Assembly (NCBI GenBank): GCA_902783065.1
Contig: CACZPV010000001.1
Span: 1-10,666 of the forward strand
DNA length: 10,666 nucleotides
Origin: an uncultured Ruminococcus sp.
GTDB lineage: Bacteria > Bacillota > Clostridia > Oscillospirales > Acutalibacteraceae
Direction: 5' to 3'
Part shown: in pieces, positions 1 to 6,411 of the stretch
Layout: every line of letters begins with the position of its first letter
Numbering within the stretch: the first letter of the stretch is position 1
Notes under the pieces: model-generated
What the model was told of the DNA's origin: nothing
Seen by the model: the letters and a program-made list of their open reading frames with translations, nothing else
Database searches by the model: none
Program-made: the position numbers and the translations under genes

Positions 1-9
1 AATTTAAGA

Positions 10-86
10 CGAGGTGTAGCTCAGCTTGGTGGAGCGCTACGTTCGGGACGTAGAGGCCGCAGGTTCGAATCCTGTCACCTCGACCA
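10..86 (+). tRNA. tRNA-Pro (anticodon CGG)
   Basis: A complete cloverleaf can be folded. The 7-bp acceptor stem pairs 10-16 (CGAGGTG) with 76-82 (CACCTCG), followed by discriminator A83 and an encoded CCA at 84-86. The D arm contains TAGCTCAGC...GGTGGAGC. The anticodon stem is CTACG/CGTAG (37-41 and 49-53) around the loop TTCGGGA, giving anticodon CGG at 44-46, which reads proline codon CCG. The T arm shows the conserved GGTTCGAATCC. The gene starts close to the window edge, so its promoter and any upstream tRNA genes are not visible. Confidence 0.96.
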
Positions 87-91
87 GTGAT

Positions 92-154
92 GAACCGCTG
101 CAAAGAAATTTCGCGTCCGACTTTTGTCGGGCGCGAAATTTCTTTGCAGCGTTC
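92..154. repeat. Long perfect hairpin just downstream of tRNA-Pro
   Basis: Positions 97-121 pair with 126-150 over 25 bp with one G-T wobble, around a TTTT loop. A further 4 bp (92-95 with 151-154) form across one bulged C at 96. It starts 10 nt after the tRNA CCA end, so it could terminate tRNA transcription or mark its 3' processing. There is no uninterrupted T-run right after the stem (GGTTGATATTTTGG follows), so it is not a textbook intrinsic terminator. The near-perfect symmetry would also suit a palindromic repeat unit inserted after the tRNA. Confidence 0.75.
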
Positions 155-276
155 GGTTGATATTTTGGTAGTTTATTAAGAATATATCAGAGTTAAAAGT
201 TTTCTTTTGCAGTCTTTATAAGACAGCGAAAAAATCTGATGGAAAGTGCGGAAAATCCGGAAAAATGGTGAAAAAT

Positions 277-591
277 ATGTCAAGATCTGTGTATCAATTC
301 AATGTTGCCGATACCAATACTGCCTATAATAATATGTGCTATATCCTTAGTCAAAAAGGATTTAAAAATGTACTGGAGAAAAATGAAAATGTATGGAAAT
401 GGGGGACAGGTCTTATGACTGCCGTCAAGTACATCAAAATTGAAATCCCTGCTGACCATGTGATTCTTGTCAGTGCATGGATAAGACCTCTTTTATGGGA
501 TGAAATGCCGCTTGACAATAGTTTTGTCGGTGTACTTCCAAAAGAAGAACTTAAAGGTGTTATCAATGTACTACAAACATATATAAGATAA
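277..591 (+). CDS. Small protein of unknown function (104 aa)
   Basis: I do not recognise this protein. It is a small soluble alpha/beta-looking polypeptide without signal peptide, membrane segment or obvious catalytic motif. It contains an aromatic and glycine stretch (VWKWGTGLMTAVKYIKIEI) and ends with LKGVINVLQTYIR. The sequence is compatible with a compact single-domain cytosolic protein. Start choice: the ATG at 277 has GGTGA five bases upstream. The in-frame ATG at 265 would add MVKN but has a weaker site. It stands alone between the tRNA hairpin and a leftward gene. A weak possible promoter (TTGATA at 157-162, 17-bp spacing) lies upstream. Composition matches its neighbours. Confidence 0.75.
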   Translation: MSRSVYQFNVADTNTAYNNMCYILSQKGFKNVLEKNENVWKWGTGLMTAVKYIKIEIPADHVILVSAWIRPLLWDEMPLDNSFVGVLPKEELKGVINVLQTYIR

Positions 592-594
592 ATT

Positions 595-622
595 TAGTAA
601 TCTATGACCGATACGATTACTA
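595..622. repeat. Inverted repeat after the small gene
   Basis: TAGTAATC (595-602) and GATTACTA (615-622) form an 8-bp AT-rich stem with a 12-nt loop, three bases after the stop codon of the small gene. No T-run follows, so it is at best a weak terminator or an mRNA 3'-end stabiliser. Confidence 0.35.
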
Positions 623-670
623 TACTGAATAGTTGATAAAATAGAAACAGCCTTTGCGGTCCGTTTTCCG

Positions 671-685
671 CAATACAAGGATATA
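671..685. repeat. Short repeat, copy 1 (CAATACAAGGATATA)
   Basis: This 15-mer is identical to 8655-8669 on the same strand. In both places TGCGGT lies a short way upstream (656-661 here, 8642-8647 there), which makes chance less likely. Here it directly follows a small hairpin (TTGCGG 654-659 with CCGCAA 668-673). Function unknown. Confidence 0.4.
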
Positions 686-704
686 TATTTTATGTTGAAC
701 TGAT

Positions 705-742
705 ATAAAAAGTCTGCCGCCCCACATTCAGCGGAGCGGCAG
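705..742 (-). terminator. Rho-independent terminator of the cysteine-rich protein gene
   Basis: On the minus strand a GC-rich 10-bp stem (742-733 with 723-714, one G-U pair) encloses a 9-nt loop. AC and five T residues (711-707) follow. It begins 8 nt after the stop codon of the leftward gene ending at 751, as expected for an intrinsic terminator. Confidence 0.85.
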
Positions 743-750
743 GATTAAAT

Positions 751-1569
751 TTATTCTATGCAGCTTCTTCTGTGTTTTTTTTCAGCTGGATGATCCTTTG
801 GGAAAAATTCGCTTGTCGGGAAATCAATACTGCTGAACAGTTCACATGGATCTTCGGAACTCGAAACACATTCCTTTCTTGGCATACAAAAATCATAGGC
901 CGGAATCAACATCTGAACATCACGTTCCAACTGAACAATTGTAAACATGCCAATTGAAACCAGTACATCCTTATCTGATTCGCTTTGTACAAATTCTCCG
1001 CCGTATCGTCTTATAATACTTTCGGGGATTCTGAACGGGGGCATAGGACAGGGACCTCTGTGTTTTTCCAGACGTGCGGAAAGAGCAACCGGCTCTGCTA
1101 CCTGAACGACAGCTTTCGGACAGTTTTGTGACGGAACTGAAAGTCCCTCTGGTGCATCTGCACAATCGGATGTATAAACCTTTACGCTGCCCTCACTGCC
1201 GAACAGTACAGCTCTTTTGGAAAACACTGCCAGTCCTTTGACAGGCATCGGCAAAGCATTTGGCGCCATGAATGCATCCAGTCCTACATCAAAATAAAAA
1301 GTCATATCTACAGCATAAAATCCATTATGAAAGGGTACCGGCTGCAAACTTACTGCCACATTACATACATTGACTGTATTCAGTCTTACGCTGGTTGCCT
1401 TATCAATCAGGCATTGTCCCGGTTTAGTAAGAAGAACCGGCAGATCTTCCAGACAATCTTTGTCTGAGCATGAATCGTAGATTCTCGGAGCATTTATGCA
1501 CACAGCTTCTTTTACCTTATCAAAACGAAACTCCTCAGTGCTGTCGGGTGAAATAATATTTTCAGGCAT
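751..1569 (-). CDS. Conserved clostridial cysteine-rich protein of unknown function
   Basis: A 272-aa protein of a type that I recognise as widespread in Clostridia and usually annotated as hypothetical. Recognisable blocks are FDKVKEAVCINAPRIYDSCSDKDCLEDL (residues 16-43), QPVPFHNGFYAVDMTFYF (76-93), VLFGSEGSVKVYTSD (121-135) and GMFTIVQLERDVQMLIPAYDFC (207-228). It has 12 cysteines, clustered near the N-terminus (24, 34, 39, 53) and in the C-terminal third (228, 234, 242, 270). There is no signal peptide or membrane segment, so it is probably cytosolic or, if sporulation-linked, in the forespore or coat; that last idea is speculation. Start supported by AGGAGG ten bases upstream of ATG. It is monocistronic, with its own terminator. 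Confidence 0.85.
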   Translation of the reverse strand: MPENIISPDSTEEFRFDKVKEAVCINAPRIYDSCSDKDCLEDLPVLLTKPGQCLIDKATSVRLNTVNVCNVAVSLQPVPFHNGFYAVDMTFYFDVGLDAFMAPNALPMPVKGLAVFSKRAVLFGSEGSVKVYTSDCADAPEGLSVPSQNCPKAVVQVAEPVALSARLEKHRGPCPMPPFRIPESIIRRYGGEFVQSESDKDVLVSIGMFTIVQLERDVQMLIPAYDFCMPRKECVSSSEDPCELFSSIDFPTSEFFPKDHPAEKKHRRSCIE

Positions 1570-1787
1570 AGTACAGCATCCTCCTTATTGATCTTGTCTT
1601 CAGAGTGTACCAAAAAATAAACCCTTGTACCAACATAATATGTCGATCGTCCAAATGCGTGATAATACAAATATCAAATATAATTCATAACAGCGAAGTT
1701 ATGCGGAATTTAACACCAAAGAAATTAAAGTATTCTATCGAATATTAGTATTATATAAGTTTCATACTTTCATCATTTTGACAGCAG

Positions 1788-1835
1788 AATAACAGGGCTG
1801 CGGCGCAATGATCAATGTGCCGCAGCCCTGTTATT
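1788..1835. terminator. Strong hairpin at the 3' end of rny, probable terminator
   Basis: A perfect 17-bp stem (1788-1804 with 1819-1835) with a 14-nt loop that can pair three further bases. It abuts the rny stop codon. On the minus strand the T-rich part (TTATT) lies in the stem and is followed by CTGCTGTC, so the U-tract is poor. On the plus strand TTATTTAG follows. It can probably block transcription in both directions, but its obvious client is rny. Confidence 0.7.
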
Positions 1836-3389
1836 TTATTTAGCATATTCAACTGCTCTGCTCTCACGAATGATATTAACTTTGATCTGTCCGGGGTATT
1901 CTACCTCTTCTTCGATCTTTCTGCATATATCCCTCGCCAGAAGTATCATTTCATCATCCTTAATAAGTTCAGGTTTAACGATAATGCGAACTTCACGGCC
2001 TGCCTGAATCGCAAAGCTTCTCTCTACTCCCTCGAAAGAAGAAGCTACTTCTTCGAGCTTTTCAAGACGCTTAATGTAATTTTCGATATTTTCTCTCCTT
2101 GCGCCCGGTCTTGCTGCCGAAATAGCATCAGCCGCCTGCACAAGACAAGCGATAATTGTTTTCGCCTCCACATCTCCATGATGAGCATGAATTGCATGAA
2201 CAACAATTTCACTTTCCTTGTATTTACGGGCAACATCAACACCGATTTCTATATGTGAACCCTCGATTTCGTGGTCAAGAGCCTTACCGATATCATGAAG
2301 AAGACCGGCTCTGCGGGCCATTGTCGGTTCAAGTCCAAGTTCTGAAGCCATCATGCCGCAAAGGTAAGCCACTTCCAGTGAATGATCAAGAACATTCTGA
2401 CCATAGCTGGTACGGAAATGAAGCCTTCCGAGCAGTTTAACAAGTTCAGGATGAATTCCGTTTACACCTGCTTCAATAATTGCTCTTTCACCCTCGGACT
2501 TAATCATTGCCTCCACCTCACGGCGGGCTTTTTCATACATTTCTTCAATTCTTGCCGGATGGATACGTCCGTCAGAAATCAGTTTTTCAAGCATCACCCT
2601 TGCAATTTCACGCTTTACGGGTTCGAAACACGAAAGCGTAATAGCTTCGGGTGTATCATCGATAATCAGATCCACACCTGTAATGGTTTCAATTGCTCTG
2701 ATATTACGTCCTTCACGACCGATAATACGACCTTTCATCTCATCGCTTGGAAGCGGCACCACCGATACGGTAGATTCACTGACATGATCAGCCGCAACCC
2801 TCTGTATTGCGAGAGAAATAATTTCTCTTGCAGACTTTTCACTTTCTTCACGGGTTTTCTGTTCAAATTCCATGATTTTGACAGCCTTTTCATGCGTAAG
2901 CTCATTATCCAGATTATTAAGGATATAAGCCTTGGCTTGTTCTGCTGTCAGACCGGAAATTTTTTCAAGCATTTCAAATTCGCTTTGTTTGATTTTTTCG
3001 GCTTCAGCCAACCTGCTTTCAGCAGCTTTGTTTTTCTGACTGATAGCTTCTTCTTTTTTCTCCAGACTGTCCAATTTTTTTTCGACAGTTTCTTCTTTTT
3101 GTTGTATGCGTCTTTCCTGACGCTGCATTTCTTTGCGTCGGTCTGAAATTTCTTTTTCGGCATTGGAGAGAAGTCTGTGTGCTTCGTCCTTACCTGCGAT
3201 CAGTGCTTCTTTTTTTGAAGCTTCCGCATTTCTCTCGGCTTCATCGACAATTCTTTTTGCTTCCTGCTCGGCAGAACCGATTTTTTCTTCGCCGATTTTT
3301 TTCCGGTACTGAACGCCGCCTATAAAAGCCAAAATACCGACTACTACAGAAATGACAATAATCAATATTACTGCCACAACCGGATCCAT
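1836..3389 (-). CDS. rny: Ribonuclease Y (517 aa)
   Basis: RNase Y is the membrane-anchored endoribonuclease that starts mRNA decay and processing in many Gram-positive bacteria. From the chosen start, the order is an N-terminal membrane helix (about residues 3-28), a long Glu/Lys/Gln-rich coiled coil (about 30-200), a KH RNA-binding domain with GRIIGREGRN (220-229), and an HD domain with HD at 365-366, HAHH at 401-404 and QAADAISAARPGAR at 418-431. Length matches the family (about 520 aa). An in-frame ATG at 3416 would add nine residues but has no ribosome binding site. ATG 3389 has AGGAGGTG nine bases upstream, so I use it. It appears monocistronic, with a strong hairpin after the stop. A good promoter lies far upstream (4073-4102), implying a long leader. 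Confidence 0.97.
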   Translation of the reverse strand: MDPVVAVILIIVISVVVGILAFIGGVQYRKKIGEEKIGSAEQEAKRIVDEAERNAEASKKEALIAGKDEAHRLLSNAEKEISDRRKEMQRQERRIQQKEETVEKKLDSLEKKEEAISQKNKAAESRLAEAEKIKQSEFEMLEKISGLTAEQAKAYILNNLDNELTHEKAVKIMEFEQKTREESEKSAREIISLAIQRVAADHVSESTVSVVPLPSDEMKGRIIGREGRNIRAIETITGVDLIIDDTPEAITLSCFEPVKREIARVMLEKLISDGRIHPARIEEMYEKARREVEAMIKSEGERAIIEAGVNGIHPELVKLLGRLHFRTSYGQNVLDHSLEVAYLCGMMASELGLEPTMARRAGLLHDIGKALDHEIEGSHIEIGVDVARKYKESEIVVHAIHAHHGDVEAKTIIACLVQAADAISAARPGARRENIENYIKRLEKLEEVASSFEGVERSFAIQAGREVRIIVKPELIKDDEMILLARDICRKIEEEVEYPGQIKVNIIRESRAVEYAK

Positions 3390-3857
3390 AATAAATGACA
3401 CCTCCTGTTTTTTCATTGATGGTTTTCATAATGATTTTGCTGACATTGTTAATCATCATCTCAAAGGTGCCGTTAACCTGTCTTTTCCTCAATGATATCT
3501 AAAGGATAATCATTTTTTTAAAACAGAAAAGAGGTTATATTATATTTTTGTAAAAAATTTTGCTGTATCCTACAGCTTTTGCCGTTACAGATTAAAGATT
3601 AAAAAATAAATTCGCATATTATCCGTCCGTTTTTTCGGGTACACAACATCAGGCTTACTCTACAAAGAACGTGTTGCTGCAAAAAATCAAGCTTTTTGCA
3701 AACCTTCTGTTCCTGCATCTGCACTTTTCAGAGAAGGCAAAACATTGTTTTTTACAAGTGCCTGAAGTATAGTGACCTTCCAGACAAAACAGATATCAAA
3801 ATCACGATACGGTATTTCTCCGTATAATATTCAATAATAATTATTCATGTCGCAGTA

Positions 3858-3941
3858 TTATATAACAGGGTCTACCGGAAAAATTCCGAAAATCCCCGAT
3901 TGCCTAAGCTCACGAAATCTGTAATGGTGAATTAATAACAA
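3858..3941 (-). CDS. Possible 27-residue leader peptide (TTG start)
   Basis: A 27-codon open frame plus stop begins at TTG 3941-3939, only 4 nt after a strong site (AAAGGGAGGTGA). The spacing is short and the start codon rare, so coding is uncertain. The product would be basic, with HHYRFRELRQ then SGIFGIFPVDPVI. It has no cysteine and no hydrophobic leader. The Shine-Dalgarno sequence and first codons lie in a hairpin (3918-3959), an arrangement seen in attenuators and translationally controlled leader peptides. I do not recognise the peptide. An overlapping 25-codon ATG frame on the plus strand (from 3848) lacks a ribosome binding site. Confidence 0.3.
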   Translation of the reverse strand: MLLIHHYRFRELRQSGIFGIFPVDPVI

Positions 3942-3959
3942 TTCACCTCCCTTTACAGA
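3918..3959 (-). promoter_or_regulatory. Hairpin sequestering a Shine-Dalgarno sequence in the rny leader
   Basis: On the minus strand TCTGTAA (3959-3953) pairs with TTACAGA (3924-3918). Inside, GGTGAATT (3947-3940) pairs with AATTCACC (3933-3926) around a 6-nt loop. AGGGA faces a single A as an asymmetric internal loop. The near-consensus site AAAGGGAGGTGA is therefore half in the internal loop and half in the stem. Fifteen base pairs are perfect. A role in controlling translation, or as a small RNA domain, is inference. Confidence 0.5.
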
Positions 3960-4072
3960 CAAACAAAAGGCTATATAAAAAATATAATATATTCAACGGC
4001 ACAATTCCGAGTTAAAAATTCATTGATAAGGATTTCCCTTTCAATACAATGACGATTCCACGCCTATTCTAT

Positions 4073-4102
4073 ATTGTATAACGTTTCACCCGTTTTTGTC
4101 AA
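4073..4102 (-). promoter_or_regulatory. Leftward sigma-A type promoter facing rny
   Basis: Minus strand: TTGACA (4102-4097) is followed 18 bp later by TACAAT (4078-4073), or 16 bp later by TATACA (4080-4075). The -35 is perfect. Predicted start is near 4066, about 680 nt before the rny start codon. No rightward or leftward gene other than rny would be served, so it drives either a long rny leader or an unannotated small RNA. Confidence 0.6.
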
Positions 4103-4146
4103 GATTTTTATATAATTTTTACTCAAAATCCTTTTTGTATACTTGA

Positions 4147-4175
4147 TTGACAATATGAATTAATTATTGTACAAT
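4147..4175 (+). promoter_or_regulatory. Promoter of the aguAB operon
   Basis: TTGACA (4147-4152), a 17-bp spacer and TACAAT (4170-4175) match the sigma-A consensus closely. Predicted start is near 4182, giving a leader of about 42 nt. It is divergent from the leftward promoter 44 bp away, so one regulator could touch both. Confidence 0.75.
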
Positions 4176-4223
4176 ATAATCGTAATATCAAAATCGCAAC
4201 AAGATGGTTAAAGGACTGAATTT

Positions 4224-5339
4224 ATGGAAATTTTAAGCACTAATCCCATTGAAGACGGTTTCTATATGCCGGCAGAATTTTCAGAACATTACGGCTGTAT
4301 TCTGATCTGGCCTCACCGAAGAGATTCATGGCAGAACGGCGCTTATGCGGCAAGACAGGCATTTGCAATGCTTATCGAGCTTATCGCCGATTCCGAAAAG
4401 GTTATCGTATGCGCCAGATATGATGATTACGATGAAGTACGAAGACTTCTTTCACCGAGGATACGTGTCGTGGAAATGAGCAGCGATGACAGCTGGGCAA
4501 GAGATGTCGCACCAACTTTTGTAACGGACGGACATGATATCAGAGGAATCGACTGGGGATTTAATGCTTGGGGAGGTCTGTATGACGGACTGTATTTTCC
4601 GTGGGATAAGGATAATAAAATGGCAAGAAAACTTTGTGACCTGATTGATAAGGACTGTTACGACTGCCGTGATTTTATTCTGGAAGGCGGTTCAATCCAT
4701 ACGGACGGAGAAGGAACATTGTTGACAACTGAGGAATGTTTGCTCAGCAAAGGAAGAAATCCCGATATGACTAAACAGGAAATTGAGGTAAAGCTGTGCA
4801 ATACATTGGGTGTAAAAAAAATCATCTGGCTTAAGCGCGGCATTTTTAACGACGAAACTAACGGTCACGTGGATAATATCTGTGCGTTTACTGCTCCGGG
4901 TGAAGTCGTGCTTGCGTGGACAGATGATAAAAACGACCCTCAATATGAAATTTCCAGTGAATGTCTTGATATTCTGGAGAACACAACCGATGCAAAGGGA
5001 AGAAAAATTAAGGTTCATAAACTGCCTCTGCCTGAACCTGTGTATGTTACTGATCAGGATTGTGCGGGTCTGGATTATATGAACGGTGAACCGACCCGCA
5101 TACCGGGAGAAAGGCTGGCTGCTTCATATGTCAACTTTTATATTTCTAACCGTACAGTAATAGTGCCTCAGTTCGGTGATGAAAATGACGAAAAAGCTGT
5201 AGAAATCCTGAAACAGCTTTTTCCTCAAAGAAAAGTAATCGGACTGAAAACAGAAAAATGCCTTTTATCAAAGGATATTTTGATCGGAGGAGGAAATATT
5301 CACTGCATTACTCAGCAAATTCCTGTTTTTAACGCATAA
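4224..5339 (+). CDS. aguA: Agmatine deiminase
   Basis: It hydrolyses agmatine to N-carbamoylputrescine and ammonia in the cytoplasm, the first step of the two-step route to putrescine. This 371-aa protein has full family length. It shows the guanidine-modifying (PPAD/amidinotransferase fold) signatures: SWARD (90-94), EGGSIH (154-159), the NGHVDN block with catalytic His215, and C-terminal GGGNIHCITQQIP with nucleophile Cys361. The N-terminus (MPAEFSEHYGCILIWPHR) is also typical. Start supported by AAAGGA eight bases upstream. It is first in an operon with aguB, 31 bases apart, behind a strong promoter. Carbamate kinase, transcarbamylase and antiporter genes of the catabolic ATP-yielding route are absent here, so biosynthetic polyamine supply is the more likely role. 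Confidence 0.97.
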   Translation: MEILSTNPIEDGFYMPAEFSEHYGCILIWPHRRDSWQNGAYAARQAFAMLIELIADSEKVIVCARYDDYDEVRRLLSPRIRVVEMSSDDSWARDVAPTFVTDGHDIRGIDWGFNAWGGLYDGLYFPWDKDNKMARKLCDLIDKDCYDCRDFILEGGSIHTDGEGTLLTTEECLLSKGRNPDMTKQEIEVKLCNTLGVKKIIWLKRGIFNDETNGHVDNICAFTAPGEVVLAWTDDKNDPQYEISSECLDILENTTDAKGRKIKVHKLPLPEPVYVTDQDCAGLDYMNGEPTRIPGERLAASYVNFYISNRTVIVPQFGDENDEKAVEILKQLFPQRKVIGLKTEKCLLSKDILIGGGNIHCITQQIPVFNA

Positions 5340-5370
5340 CCTTACTCTACCGCTAAAGGAGTCAGATTAA

Positions 5371-6246
5371 ATGAGAAAAATCAAAGTTGGCGCTGTTCAG
5401 ATGGCGATGACTGATAACGTACAGGAAAATATACAAAAAGCTGATAAACTGGTGCGTATGGCAGCAGATGACGGATGTAACATTATATTACTGCCGGAGC
5501 TTTTTGAGAATCTGTATTTTTGTCAGGAAAGAAATTACAATCATTACAAGCTGGCACAGGAAACTGAAGAAAATACAGCTGTCGTACACTTTAAAAACGT
5601 AGCCCGCGAACTTGGTGTAGTATTGCCGATAAGTTTTTATGAAAAGCATATTAATTCTATCTATAACTCTGTCGCCGTTATGGATGCGGATGGAACGCTT
5701 CTTGGTATATACCGGAAGTCCCATATTCCTGATGACCATTTTTATCAGGAGAAATTTTATTTTACGCCCGGTAATACAGGGTTTAAAGTATGGGATACTA
5801 AGTTCGGTAAAATTGGCATTGGTATCTGCTGGGATCAGTGGTTTCCCGAAACAGCAAGATGTATGGCTCTGATGGGAGCAGAACTTCTGTTTTATCCGAC
5901 TGCTATTGGTTCGGAACCCATTCTCGGCGTGGACAGTATGCCTCACTGGCAAAGATGTATGCAGGGACATGCTGCCTCCAATATTATTCCGGTGATTGCA
6001 GCTAATCGTGTGGGAACAGAAACTGTTACACCGGATGAGGAAAATAATGGTCAGTCCTCTGCACTTACTTTCTACGGTTCTTCATTTATCACGGATGAAA
6101 CAGGTGAAATTAAAGAAACCGCCGACAGGAAAAGTGAATGTGTTATTACAAGTGAATTTGATCTTGACGAAATACACGAAATGCGTTTCAGTTGGGGATT
6201 GTTCCGGGATCGACGACCTGAACTGTATACACCTATTACGGATTAA
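5371..6246 (+). CDS. aguB: N-carbamoylputrescine amidase
   Basis: It converts N-carbamoylputrescine to putrescine, CO2 and ammonia, using the product of aguA. The 291-aa chain is a complete carbon-nitrogen hydrolase (nitrilase superfamily). The catalytic triad is Glu43 in LLPELFE, Lys116 in YRKSHIPDD and Cys153 in GICWDQWFPE. Family-specific stretches include YQEKFYFTPGNTGFKV (125-140) and GSEP...MPHWQRCMQGHA. The ribosome binding site AAAGGAG lies nine bases before ATG. The 31-base gap to aguA has no terminator or promoter, so the two are co-transcribed. No clear terminator follows; a repeat element begins ten bases after the stop. Downstream genes could receive read-through. Confidence 0.97.
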   Translation: MRKIKVGAVQMAMTDNVQENIQKADKLVRMAADDGCNIILLPELFENLYFCQERNYNHYKLAQETEENTAVVHFKNVARELGVVLPISFYEKHINSIYNSVAVMDADGTLLGIYRKSHIPDDHFYQEKFYFTPGNTGFKVWDTKFGKIGIGICWDQWFPETARCMALMGAELLFYPTAIGSEPILGVDSMPHWQRCMQGHAASNIIPVIAANRVGTETVTPDEENNGQSSALTFYGSSFITDETGEIKETADRKSECVITSEFDLDEIHEMRFSWGLFRDRRPELYTPITD

Positions 6247-6255
6247 TCGGCTTTT

Positions 6256-6386
6256 AAAGTCAAAAAGTAGTCGCTTTCGATGCAAAAGCTGCGAAAATGA
6301 CGAATTACAGCGTAGAAAAACTGTAAAACAGATGATATCAAAAACCGCATGGGAAATGGGATTTCAGACTTTTACAATCGACTGAA
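6256..6386 (+). repeat. Dispersed leader-like repeat, copy A
   Basis: About 131 nt, homologous to 10404-10526 read on the minus strand. The 5' end shares 16 identical bases (AAAGTCAAAAAGTAGT, 6256-6271). The middle shares CAAAAGCT, GAAAAT, ACAGC, TGTAAAA and TATCAAA in the same order with small indels. The 3' end shares TACAATCGrCTGAA (6373-6386). It fills the gap between aguB and the next gene and stops just before the AGGAG site of that gene. TACAAT (6373-6378) could be a -10 box, but no good -35 is present in this copy. There is no long conserved reading frame between the copies. Confidence 0.65.
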
Positions 6387-6411
6387 AGTTAAAGAAGAGG
6401 AGTTAACATAA

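Larger units (their letters stand above)
3390..4066 (-). other. Gene-poor 5' region of rny, candidate 680-nt leader or ncRNA
   Basis: No conventional gene is visible in the 834 bases between rny and aguA. Read leftward from the promoter at 4102-4073, the transcript would contain a hairpin over a Shine-Dalgarno sequence (3918-3959) and a possible 27-codon ORF (3858-3941). Small stems follow: ATACGG/CCGTAT (3807-3812, 3820-3825), TGCAAAAA/TTTTTGCA (3678-3685, 3693-3700) and GCTGTA/TACAGC with a 3-nt loop at about 3563-3577. On the minus strand that last stem is followed by AAAATTTTTT and may be a weak terminator. It could be a regulatory leader of rny or a separate small transcript. No known riboswitch consensus was recognised. 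Confidence 0.4.

Noticed and set aside
10..154. Integration site of a mobile element at the tRNA-Pro 3' end
   Set aside because: No duplicated tRNA 3' segment, integrase or phage gene is visible in the window.
1570..1787. Sporulation sigma-factor promoter for the cysteine-rich protein gene
   Set aside because: GCATA- and CATATTA-like boxes occur on the minus strand, but their spacing fits neither sigma-G, sigma-E nor sigma-K consensus.
2382..3146. 254-codon open frame antisense to rny, rich in Phe
   Set aside because: It is the complement of the Lys/Glu-rich coiled coil and KH-HD part of RNase Y; no ribosome binding site and an implausible composition.
3387..3416. Upstream in-frame ATG for RNase Y (nine extra residues)
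   Set aside because: AGGAGGTG lies between the two ATGs and serves the downstream one; no site precedes 3416.
3241..3492. TTG-start frame overlapping the rny start
   Set aside because: Its downstream part overlaps rny out of frame. The possible leader part has no convincing ribosome binding site.
3429..3500. 23-codon hydrophobic plus-strand ORF upstream of rny
   Set aside because: No Shine-Dalgarno sequence and no promoter; chance frame in an AT-rich region.
5996..6385. 129-codon frame overlapping the end of aguB and running through repeat copy A
   Set aside because: Most of it is an out-of-frame shadow of aguB, and the repeat part is not preserved as a frame in copy B.
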